Shown here one piece after another: positions 8,185-17,000 of a DNA stretch of 64,000 bases. The stretch lies in assembly GCF_024172125.1 (NCBI RefSeq), contig NZ_JAMZEA010000004.1:62001-126000 (forward strand). The letters run 5' to 3'. Under the pieces are notes generated by a model that was not told the origin of the DNA, did no database searches, and saw nothing but the letters and a program-made list of their open reading frames with translations. The first letter of the stretch is position 1. Every line of letters starts with the position of its first letter. The stretch comes from Actinomadura rupiterrae (GTDB lineage: Bacteria; Actinomycetota; Actinomycetes; Streptosporangiales; Streptosporangiaceae). Made by a program: the position numbers and the translations under genes.

Positions 8185-8384
8185 TCAGTCGGAGGCGAGG
8201 ACGGGGTCGGCAATCGCCTTAGCCAGACTCCGAACCCGGCTCAGCAACGGACCTGGCTCCTGGTCAAGGTCCAGGACGTGGCAGACGATCTCGATGCCCG
8301 CGGTCGTGATGGTGTGGGTGACCTCGGCTTCCGGGCCTGCGGCGTAGACCAGGTGGCCCCGGGTCAACCCTCTCGCTACACAGT
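8185..8384 (-). pseudogene. mcrC: McrC-like nuclease, C-terminal part separated by IS5 element
   Basis: This leftward frame (CVARGLTRGHLVYAAGPEAE to the TGA at 8185) has no start of its own; its apparent ATG lies inside the terminal repeat of the IS5 element. Removing bases 8385-9305 and one AGT copy joins it in frame to the segment ending QMVTY at 9306-10323. The rebuilt protein is 404 residues, a normal McrC length. It matches the C-terminal part of McrC nucleases after the catalytic region. Confidence 0.85.
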
Positions 8385-9305
8385 GAACCTTTTCCAGCAG
8401 CCTCTTCAAGGCTGCTGATCACAGCATGATCGCGGGCGGCGTGGCTGGCCGTGGACGTGAAGAAACCCCTGGTAGGAGAGGGGTCTCTGACCTCCGCCCC
8501 CCACAACCAGAGGTTTCACGTGCTTTTCTATCGTGCTTCGCTGCCGTTGTCGCGTTCGACTCTGAACTACCTGACCGGTCTCGTCCGGCGGGAGCGGACG
8601 AAGCTGAAGAGCAAGGGCCGGGCTTTGAACGCGGGGCAGCAGGCGCTGATGACGCTCGCATACTTGAAGAAGGGCGATACGTTCGCGCAGCTCGCGGCAG
8701 GTTTCGGGGTCGGGACGACGACCGCGTGGAGGTATGTGAACGAGGTCGTGGCTTGGCTGTCGGCCCGCTCACCCAAGCTCGGCACCACACTCGCCAGGGC
8801 GAAGAAAGACGGGCTGGGACATCTGATCCTGGACGGCACTCTCATCGCGACCGACCGCCTCCGCGCCGACCGGCTCTTCTACTCGGGCAAGCATCACAAG
8901 CACGGCGTGAACCTGCAGGTAATTGCCGGCCCGTACGGGCAGATCGTGTGGGTGTCGGGTGCGGTACCCGGCTCGATCCACGACCTGAAAGCGGCCCGGA
9001 ACTGGGGAATCATCCGCGCCCTGGCAGCGTGCGGGCTGCCGGTCCTGGCCGACAAGGGCTACGTCGGCGCCGGTCCCGCGATCATCGTTCCTTACAAGGG
9101 CAGGAACAAGCCCGCCTCCCAGAAACAAGCCAACCGGGCCCACGCCAAGCTCCGCGGACCAGGTGAACGCGGAAACGCCCAGCTCAAGTCATGGAAGATC
9201 CTCACCAAGCTCCGCTGCTGCCCCTACCGCGCCGGCCACCTCGCCAAGGCCATCAGCGTCCTACAAAACCGCGAGGCCGCCCTCGCCCCGTGATGGAAAA
9301 GGCTC
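8385..9305 (+). mobile_element. IS5-type insertion sequence, 921 bp, inside mcrC
   Basis: The element has 12-bp imperfect terminal inverted repeats, GAACCTTTTCCA at the left and GAGCCTTTTCCA (reverse complement) at the right. It is flanked by a 3-bp duplication AGT at 8382-8384 and 9306-9308. It contains one transposase gene. Excision restores the mcrC reading frame exactly. Confidence 0.9.
8520..9293 (+). CDS. IS5-type DDE transposase
   Basis: A GTG at 8520, 7 bases after AGAGG, gives MLFYRASLPLSRSTLNYL and a 257-residue protein. It has a HTH (GDTFAQLAAGFGVGTTTAWR) and the DDE_4-type core: LILDGTLIATDR (D), PVLADKGYVG (D) and GERGNAQLKSWKIL (E). The frame is complete, so the element could still move. 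An ATG at 8451 would extend the N-terminus but lacks a ribosome-binding site. Confidence 0.9.
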   Translation: MLFYRASLPLSRSTLNYLTGLVRRERTKLKSKGRALNAGQQALMTLAYLKKGDTFAQLAAGFGVGTTTAWRYVNEVVAWLSARSPKLGTTLARAKKDGLGHLILDGTLIATDRLRADRLFYSGKHHKHGVNLQVIAGPYGQIVWVSGAVPGSIHDLKAARNWGIIRALAACGLPVLADKGYVGAGPAIIVPYKGRNKPASQKQANRAHAKLRGPGERGNAQLKSWKILTKLRCCPYRAGHLAKAISVLQNREAALAP

Positions 9306-10323
9306 AGTAGGTGACCATCTGGAAGATCGCCTCCCGGCTGCCACTGAGGCTTTGGCGCTCCGCCATGTATTTGGCGTCGGCCAAGGCGGCCGTCTTATTA
9401 CCTCGCTCCCACACAAGGTCGGGCAGCATCTTCAGGGTGCGATTCTGGTCGAGATACAGAGTCGGATGACCGTACTTTCCGCCGCCGAGCGTCACCAGTT
9501 CTCGTCCGATCGCCTCGCGGACAAAGTCCTCGAAAAGGTACTTCATGTCCACCAGGAAGCCATCGGCGAGGATCGTGCCCTCTCCGTGCTCGGCTGACCG
9601 TTCAGAGAGGACGAGGCTGGCCAAGGCGTAGGCTTCGGCGTACCGGCCGTTGAAACGGCTCGGGCGCCAGTTCGGGACTGGCTGATGAAGGGGCCAGGCC
9701 GACACGCCCCTCAGCAGGATGAGCTGTCGCAATAGCCCGCGCCGTGCTGCATCGCTCAAGTCGCCGATGGTGAGCATGCGGGCTAGGGCGGCCTTCAGGA
9801 CCTGATTCTCCAGGATGTCGGGCGACAACTCGTCATGTTGGACCTCGAGCGGATAGCCGAGTCCGCGTGAGCGGTTGAGCAGGCTCGACTCCCTGACCCT
9901 GCCTCGCAACACCGTGGAGGACATCTCGTGTGGAACGTATCCGGTCAGCAGTCCAGGCGCGAACGCCGCGTCGATGCGCCGCCACAGTAGGTGCGCGAAT
10001 GCCGGAACCAGGGACTGGGCGTCTGTGTAACCAGCGAGGTCGTCCTGCCAGTTTATCTTCGCATGCCTGGTCGTCGAGTAGCCGAGAAGGAACAGCACCC
10101 GCCTGATCGGGAACTTCGGGTCGATGCGCACGTGCAGGTGCTCCACGCGGACAGTTCCGACCCGGGTCATGTTGGGCTTTAGCCGGACCCGCCAGAGACC
10201 GGGCTGTTCCTTCGCCTTTTCCGCAACGAACAATGCAGAGGCTTTGAGGGCGTCCACGTCCCGCTGGGACAGCGGCTGCGGCTCTCCCCTGCCGACCTCC
10301 TTCACCCTGATGACGCGCGCCAT
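9304..10323 (-). pseudogene. mcrC: McrC-like nuclease subunit, N-terminal part (disrupted by IS5)
   Basis: The ATG at 10323 overlaps the mcrB stop as ATGA, the usual coupling of mcrBC. The protein reads MARVIRVKEVGRGEPQPLSQ onward. It carries the PD-(D/E)XK nuclease core, a conserved Asp in KMLPDLVWERG and the D-x-K of ALADAKYMAE, near residues 305-325. It then ends abruptly at QMVTY with a TGA supplied by the IS5 inverted repeat. McrC is the nuclease partner of the McrB GTPase in modification-dependent type IV restriction. The nuclease residues are present, but the C-terminal ~65 residues are separated, so the complex is probably inactive. Confidence 0.85.
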
Positions 10324-12281
10324 CAGGTGCCGTTGCCCAGGGCCTCGCGCAGCGAGGACAGCCCGTACTGCTCCTCGGCGTGACCTCCGAAGGTGGCGGT
10401 CAGCTCGCGCAGCAGCGGCATGATGTCGGTCCGCCAAAGCCGCTCCAGAACCTTCTCGTCCTGATGGACGGCCGGTCGCATGAAATATGAGGGGCCTATC
10501 GCATAGTCCCGTCCCCCCGGGATGTATTCCTCCAGGCGGCGGTTGAGCTCCTCAAGGAGCTCAGGAACCATGGACTCCAATGGTTCCGCTTGGTTTCGCA
10601 TCCAGTTTCGAAGTAGGTCGCGGATAGGCTCAGTCGAGGGATGGAGTTCGTAGAACGCGAACCGGCGTCGCATGGCCCAGTCGGCCAGGGAGATCGACTT
10701 GTCGGCAGTGTTCATCGTGCCGATGATGAAGAGGTTCTCCGGCAGGTAAAACTCTGTTTCCGGCGAGTACTGGAGACTGACCGCCTCGTTGCGGTACTCC
10801 AGCAGAAAATAGAGCTCTCCGAAGACCTTGGCCAGGTTGGCTCGGTTGATCTCATCGATGATCAGAATGTAGGGGGTGGGAGTGTCCGAGGCCGCCTGCT
10901 CGGCAAACAGCTTGAACGGGCCGGGAAGCAGATCGAAGGCCAGCGCAGAACCAGTCTTCTGATCCTTTTCGTCCTTGCTCTCCGCCTTGATCGGACGGAA
11001 TCCCTCGAAAAAATCCTCGTAGGTGTAGGACGGGTGGAACTGGATGAGCCTAACTGCACCGATCTGGGTGAGGGCGTTCGCGAGTTTACGCGCGAGCATG
11101 GTCTTCCCTGTGCCGGGCGGTCCGTGCAGGATGACCTGCTTCCGCTCCCACAGCAGGTCCGCAATTTCCTGGAGGTAGCTGATGTCGATGTTCAGCTCCT
11201 CCGCGAGATCGTCGGTCACCTTTTCGAAACTCAGCTCGCGCGGCGCGCCGAGAACGAGCGGTTCGGGCTTTCGGTCGGCGCCGGCCTCGTCACTTTTCCG
11301 CTCGGCGAGCGTCTCTGGCAGGGGCCATGGGGTGTCTTGCTCGTGCGCACCGGCCAGCGCTTCGAGCTGGTCGAGGGCGTCGGTCAGATCGACCACGTGG
11401 GAGTGACTGGCCAGCAGGGCAGGCACGGGCGCGTGCAGCTTGCTGAGCAGAAGCCCCTCGTCCGGGTTGAGCCACAGCACCCGCCTTCGCAGGTTGGTCA
11501 GCCGTCGCTCGGAGTCGATGAACTGTGGCGGGCCGTCGACACGACCGATGTACACCTTCCCACCCGAGGCGGCGAGCACGAGGTCTCCTTCGCGCATCCG
11601 CCGGATGAAGCGGTCGAACTCCTCAAGCCGCTGCCCTCGGAACGAATACGCCTTGTGCGCGTAGTCGATCTCGACAGCCCGCTTGAGTTTTTCATAAGGC
11701 ACCTCAGGAGGGACTGGCCGCAGGTGTGACGCGCTGAGTGAGATGAACCCCTGCTCAAGCCATTGCGGGACGACGTTGTACCCCTCAACACTGGACCCGC
11801 GCACCGCCCATGCGCGGTGGACGGGAAGTTCGTCCTCTGCTCCGTCCTCGTCCGGTTCGTTGAGCCGGTCAATAGCATCTTGAAGGTCCGGAGCGGCAAG
11901 CCGCCGGTCGGGCTCAGCATGTCCTTCGGGGGTGAACTCCAGCCCTTCATCGGTGAGTCTGCCAAGCAGGTCGGATATGCGGTGCTCCGCATGCAACCGG
12001 CTCTCTGCCGGAAGTGATCCGTCATCGTCCAGAACGCGGTGAGAGCCGGGTACGAGTGTCGCGGAGAGGAAGTCGGCCACGGTCTGCCAATCCGTGCCCA
12101 CAAGGACGGCGAGGTCTCCGAAGCTGGTCCAGGAACCTGCTGGGACTACCGACAGGGCATCAGCGATCCACCGCTGCCATTCCTCAAGATCTTCCAGAGC
12201 TTTGGCGCGACGCGCCCGGGTTTCGCGACCGAGCCGAAGCAACTCCCGGTACAGCTCGGTGGGGCTCGGGAAACTCTCCAA
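10323..12281 (-). CDS. mcrB: McrB-like GTPase with N-terminal Atl-like and EVE/PUA-like reader regions
   Basis: The 652-residue frame ends in the AAA+ GTPase domain of McrB: Walker A ILHGPPGTGKTMLARKLANA (~385-404), Walker B YILIIDEINRANLAKVFGEL (~470) and the McrB-specific FIIGTMNTADKS (~520). Residues ~38-90 (VVPAGSWTSFGDLAVLVGTD, then PGSHRVLDDDGSLPAE) resemble the DNA-binding fold of alkyltransferase-like proteins without the acceptor Cys. Residues ~155-300 (EGYNVVPQWLEQGFISLSAS; REGDLVLAASGGKVYIGRVD) resemble EVE/PUA-like modified-base readers. The only usable start is a TTG at 12281, with GGGAGG only two bases before it. The frame upstream reads WSLTEAGREAL and stops at a TGA at 12318-12320, so the 5' end is probably truncated. 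Confidence 0.85.
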   Translation of the reverse strand: MESFPSPTELYRELLRLGRETRARRAKALEDLEEWQRWIADALSVVPAGSWTSFGDLAVLVGTDWQTVADFLSATLVPGSHRVLDDDGSLPAESRLHAEHRISDLLGRLTDEGLEFTPEGHAEPDRRLAAPDLQDAIDRLNEPDEDGAEDELPVHRAWAVRGSSVEGYNVVPQWLEQGFISLSASHLRPVPPEVPYEKLKRAVEIDYAHKAYSFRGQRLEEFDRFIRRMREGDLVLAASGGKVYIGRVDGPPQFIDSERRLTNLRRRVLWLNPDEGLLLSKLHAPVPALLASHSHVVDLTDALDQLEALAGAHEQDTPWPLPETLAERKSDEAGADRKPEPLVLGAPRELSFEKVTDDLAEELNIDISYLQEIADLLWERKQVILHGPPGTGKTMLARKLANALTQIGAVRLIQFHPSYTYEDFFEGFRPIKAESKDEKDQKTGSALAFDLLPGPFKLFAEQAASDTPTPYILIIDEINRANLAKVFGELYFLLEYRNEAVSLQYSPETEFYLPENLFIIGTMNTADKSISLADWAMRRRFAFYELHPSTEPIRDLLRNWMRNQAEPLESMVPELLEELNRRLEEYIPGGRDYAIGPSYFMRPAVHQDEKVLERLWRTDIMPLLRELTATFGGHAEEQYGLSSLREALGNGT

Positions 12282-12380
12282 CGCCTCCCGGCCCGCCTCG
12301 GTGAGTGACCAGCCCCATCAAAATCGCGCGAACCACACAACGTGGATGGAACGGGACCATAGCGCCACCCTGGGCGGCCA

Positions 12381-12508
12381 TGGTCGCTCCGTGGTTGCGG
12401 TAGCGGAAGTCAGACGGCGGCACCAGGTGGCACACAAAGGGGCGCGTACGCGGACACGGCGGCACATCCCGGCACGCCCACAGTCCCAGCGATACGGTGG
12501 CCCGGATC
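12381..12508 (+). repeat. direct repeat copy A of att-like arm
   Basis: About 130 bp, from TGGTCGCTCC to GATACGGTGGCCCGGATC, match 41482-41620 in the same orientation with scattered differences. Copy B continues into a tRNA-Lys 3' fragment; this copy diverges exactly after GGCCCGGATC. The mcrB 5' end is cut on one side of this segment and a secreted-protein gene on the other, so it marks a recombination junction. Confidence 0.65.
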
Positions 12509-12951
12509 CTTGGGGCCGAAGGTGGTGAGGTCCAGGAAGGTTTCGCCGCGCCAGAGCGTGGAGACCCACTTTGTGCCGTTGAAGTGCTCAGCCCATGCGG
12601 GTGCCTGGTCGGGTTGGTTGGCCGATCCTGCGGCCCAGACGTTGGAGGGGGCCGTGGCTTGGATCTCGCCCAGGTACAGGCGTGTGAGCTTCTTGTCTGG
12701 TGAGGGCAGGTAGGTGAGGCGGCTCCAGGAGTGGCCGTTCCAGTGTTCGATGTGGATGCCGTGCTAGTCGTTGGTCACCGACCATGCGTTGTTGGCGTCG
12801 CTGGCGGTCAGGCCGGTGAACCAGGTAACAGGCCGCGACGGGCCGCTGCGGACCAATCGCCAGTGCGGCTGCGTGGCGGCGTGGGCCGTCCGGCCATCGC
12901 CAGGAAGGCGAGCGTTGTGAGGGCAGCTCCTGCTGCCTTCCGCGCCGTCAC
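12509..12951 (-). pseudogene. secreted propeller-type protein, frameshifted and truncated
   Basis: A GTG at 12951 begins a signal-peptide-like stretch (MTARKAAGAALTTLAFLAMA). In another frame the sequence continues as PVTWFTGLTASDANNAWSVT followed by an in-frame TAG. It then reads HGIHIEHWNGHSWSRL and AWAEHFNGTKWVSTLWRGET, ending at the repeat boundary. Repeated DANNAW/SNVWAAG and W-NG-W patterns are typical of secreted kelch/BNR-like actinobacterial proteins. It has a frameshift, a nonsense codon and a missing C-terminus. Confidence 0.6.
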
Positions 12952-13500
12952 AGAGGTGAACAAGAGGGGGATGAGAGCAAATCACCAAGGTCGTAGCGCA
13001 GTCCTCTTCGGCCGGTACGTCCAATGGGTGTGTCGTTGGGCAGGTGTCCCTGCTGTCGGTTGAAGATGCTGGACGGTGCGGAGGTTCTGTGGCCACCGCT
13101 GACGTAGTGCTGGTGGCCCTGGGTCGTAGGCGTTCCGGTCGAAGTGGCCGTTGGAGCAGCCAGCCCATTATGGGCTCGTCTGGTAATTCCGGTTGTGTCC
13201 GTCGGTCTGAGGACCGTCGTTGAGAACTGACATCCCTGCATCGAGGTTACCGAAGGGGGCCAGTGCCAGGCCTGGTGGCGTCAGTGCGCCGCATGGTCGT
13301 TCCTTTCCAATTACCCAGCTGGTTCATGTCGCAGGGCGCAGCGGCCGCTGCCTGTCCGGCTCTAGACGTACGCTGCGCCCAGTGACCTGGTCACCTCAAA
13401 AATCGAGAACTGATCGATCTGGTAGGGCTTTCACGGCACGCAAGACAGCGCGCACTGATCACCATCTTCTCAGATGAATCGGAGGAGCGACACGGGTTCC
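12952..13500. other. intergenic, nothing recognised
   Basis: This segment lies between the secreted-protein pseudogene and the end of the immunity gene. Frames on both strands lack domains. No clear terminator hairpin follows the immunity gene. Confidence 0.35.
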
Positions 13501-14019
13501 TCAGTTTTGCAGTTGTTCAGCGTGGATTTTGGAGATGGCCGCCTCCTGGACGCCGATCCGTCCTTCAAGCTTGTGACGCAGGAGGAGATCGATCACTGTC
13601 GCGTAGTTGACATCGCCTGGTACGTCGATGGCTACCATAGCCTTTACGTCACCTACCTCCCAATGGCATCCCAGGGCTTCGATGTCGGCCACGAAATTTC
13701 GCCAGCATCCGTCCTCCATCTCCACTATTCGAATTGTGGAATGATCGGACTTCGCTTTGTGATGATCAAACACCAGTTCACGACGGTCATGATCAGGGCG
13801 CACCTGGACAAGGTCGCCGATCGCAAGGCCTCGAGCGAAGAATGGGACGTTGACGACTCGCACTTCAAGTCGAATCCCGGTCTTCTCGCCCCAGAGTCGT
13901 TCCACTGCAACTGGCGGCCAGTCTGGACGCTCCTGCTCCAGGTCGAAGGCGATCTTAAAAAGCTTTCGACCGGTCAGTGCCTGCGGCAGGGCCTCACGGT
14001 GGTCCAGTCCCTCAGTCAT
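13501..14019 (-). CDS. DUF4265 protein, putative immunity to the RHS toxin
   Basis: The protein has 172 residues with the DUF4265 pattern: PPVAVERLWGEKTG, VRVVNVPFFARGLAIGDLVQ, STIRIVEM, LGCHWEVGDVKAMVAIDVPG, then YATVIDLL. Its ATG at 14019 overlaps the toxin stop by 8 bases, so translation is coupled to the RHS gene. DUF4265 genes are frequently found next to polymorphic toxins and are regarded as immunity proteins. That this one neutralises the adjacent HNH toxin is inferred from position. Confidence 0.8.
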   Translation of the reverse strand: MTEGLDHREALPQALTGRKLFKIAFDLEQERPDWPPVAVERLWGEKTGIRLEVRVVNVPFFARGLAIGDLVQVRPDHDRRELVFDHHKAKSDHSTIRIVEMEDGCWRNFVADIEALGCHWEVGDVKAMVAIDVPGDVNYATVIDLLLRHKLEGRIGVQEAAISKIHAEQLQN

Positions 14020-17000
14020 CGGCCAAGAACTCTCTCAACTCGTCGTCCCAGTCCTCCAGCGGCTTATTCGACTTGCTTCTGTTGCATAGCCGGCAAGCTA
14101 CGCAACCATTATGAGCAGCGCCGCAACCGCCAGTGGTTTTCGGAATGATGTGATCGATTTGGGCGTCGTCGGGAAGACCTTTCTGCGCTACTCCGTTCAC
14201 TCTGGATGGGCGCCGGAACACCGAGCGGCCGCAGTAGTCGCAGGTGAACCCACCGTCATCCCCCGCGTTGGCATCATAGACCTTCTGACGCTCAGCGTCC
14301 GTGAAGTCCAGGCCCGCGCGTGTATCGACGTGGTCGCCACAATTGTGAGCCAGGACGAATACTCCACCTGCGCTCACATAGAAGGAGTGCGTATCAGCGA
14401 CCGTGATGTCATGAACTCGCGGATGCCCTGGGACCTCGTCGACGCTGGTGACGCGAACCTCGTTGCCGTCGCTGTCGAGCAGCTTGCGCCCCGGTGAAAG
14501 TTCATCAGCCCTGAGCCATTGCTGGGCTTCCCTGTCCCAGAAGAGGTGGTGTTCAGTAGCGGTGACCGTACTGCCGCGCAGTGCCTTGGAGTCAAAGAAC
14601 GATACCTTGATCAGTTTGACGTAACGGGTCCCCGAAATGGTGCCCGTCACCTGAGAGGTGCCAGTCTTTCCTGTTTTGACGTTCGCGGCCAGCACTTTGT
14701 CGCCCGGCTGGACTTGGGAAATATTTTTGATACGTCCGTTCGCCAAAAGTACTTTGGCATTGCCTGGGAAGCTGTTTATAGGGCAGGATTTTGCGACTTT
14801 AGCGATTCGTCGTTCTGCTTCGAGTGCCCGTTCAGCTGTGCGGGCCTCTTTGCCTGCCTTGATGAAGTCCTTGATGGCAGTGACGGCTTCGCCTGCAAGT
14901 TTCCATAGGCGCTTGGCGAGGCGGGCCCCCTTGGCCCACTTCCATGGGGCGCCGTACTTGCTGAGGATTTTGGCGGCAATTCCTCCGGCGAAGGACATCG
15001 CGATGTTGAGGACCGTTTCGCCGCAGGCTCCGAAGTCGCCCTTGGTGACGCAGTCGATGCCTGCGGTAATTCCGAGTTCATCGGCGGCGATTTTGACGAT
15101 GCCGAGCAGGGCATTCTTCAGGCGGCCTTGGGCGGCAGCGACGCGGGCGCGCATTTCCTTGGCCTTTTGCTCAAGGAGTTGCTCGCGGGTGGGGCCGGTG
15201 GGGTGGCCTGCGGCCCAGCCGCCGCCGTTGCTGTTTCCGCTGCGGGCTATGACGTTGCCGTCGTCGTCGCGAACGGTGTAGCCGGGTCCGTGGGCGTTGG
15301 GCTGACGGTTGACGCCGTCGCCGTTGTGGCATTCTCCCTGTTCTCCCGGCCAGCATCTGGTTCCGGTGGGGTCGGAGTTGGTGGAGGGGTTGTTGTCGGC
15401 GTAGGCGTAGCTGTTCATGCTCTGCGGGTCGCCCTGGTCGAAGAGCGGGTCGCCGGAGATGAAGCGGCCTGTGGAGGTGTCGTATTCGCGGGCACCGAGG
15501 TGGACCAGGCCGGTTTGGGGGTCGTTGGTGCCGCCGACGAAGCCCTTCTGGTCGGGCCAGGCGGTCGGTTGGGTTTGGCCTGCGGGAAGGCGTTCGGTGC
15601 CGAAGGGGGTGTAGCGGCGGCGGGTGACTTCTTGGGTGACCGGGTCGATCGCTGTGGTGGCGGTCCCGGCGGGGTCTGCGAGCAGGACGGTGACTGGTTT
15701 GGTCGGGTTTTCGGTGCGGACGGCGATGACGCGGTCGCCGTGAGCGTAGTACCGGGTGGCGGTCACCTTGCCGGTGGCGTCCATGGCCAGTTCTTGGCCG
15801 TCCAGGTACAGGGTGGTGGCGCCGGGCTGGCGGCGCAGCAGCAGGTCGCCTTCGGCGTCGTAGAGGTAGGTGCTGTCCTTGCCGTCGTTGGTGGTGAACT
15901 TGTCGAGGCGCCCTTCAGGGTCCCATTGGAGTTTCTGGGTGTCGCCGTTGATCACGCGTTCGACGGTGTTGCCGGCCTGGTCGTAGGTGTAGGTGTTGCG
16001 GGACTTGCTGTCGCCGGTCTCGGTCAGTGCCGAGGTGAGGGTGTTGGGCTGGTGCGTGCCGTTCTCGTCGTAGTTGAAGGTGCGGCGGACGTCCTTGCCG
16101 GTGTCACCGGTGAGGTCGTGGTCGGTCTCGCCGGTGCGGTTACCGCCGGCGCTGTAGCCGTAGGACTGCCAGTACGGTGCCGCTCCGCCCAGCAGGGTGG
16201 AGGCGTTGTCGGTGGTGGGGCGGGTGGAGCAGTCGTCGGTGGTGGGTGTCCAGGCTTCGTCCAGGCGCCGTCGTGAGTCTTGGTGGAAGCATTGGATGTC
16301 GGCGGTCTGGCCTTGCGGGGTTGAGGCGATCTTGGTGACGTTGCCGGACGGGTCGTAGCTGTAGTGAACGTCGTCGGCCTGGCTGGTGCCGGTTCGGTCG
16401 GTGCGTACCTCGTTGAGGCGGCGGGTGGCGGGGTCGTAGTAGTTGGTGACCCAGGTGGACTTGGCGGTGGAGGTGCCGAGTTGGAGTTGGTTCAGCTCAC
16501 CGAACTCGGTGTAGGAGGCGCCGTAGGCGTAGGTGGTGAGTTTTCCGCCGATGGTGCCGTCGACGCTGGTCAGCTGTCCGAGGCCGTTGTAGCTGTAGCT
16601 GACGGTTTCGGCCGCCAGGCCGCCGGCGGCGGGCATGGTTTGGGTGTCGACGCTGCCGTCGAGGTTGTAGGTGATGGAGCTGGTGTAGCTCTTGCCGAGG
16701 TTGCCTTCGGTGGTGGGGATAGTGATGGTGTTGCCGGTGGGTCGTCCTGCCTTGTCGTAGCCGGTGACTTGGTTGACGTATTGCTGGCCGCCGGAGTAGC
16801 GGACCGAGCGGGTCATCTGGCCCTTGGCGAGGGTGTCGTACTCCCAGCCGGCCAGTTGCGGGCGGCCGGTGGCGGACTGGTCGAAGAGACCGGTTTTGCG
16901 GCCAAGTTCGTCGTAGTCGATCCCGATGGTCTGCTTACCGCCGGAGGGCGCCGGGCGGGAGCCGGTGATGGTCTTGAGCTCGCCGCCGTCGTCGTAGGTC

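Noticed and set aside
8185..8409. Independent 74-aa gene on the minus strand
   Set aside because: Its first residues come from the IS5 inverted repeat and the rest joins the mcrC frame exactly; it is a gene fragment, not a separate gene.
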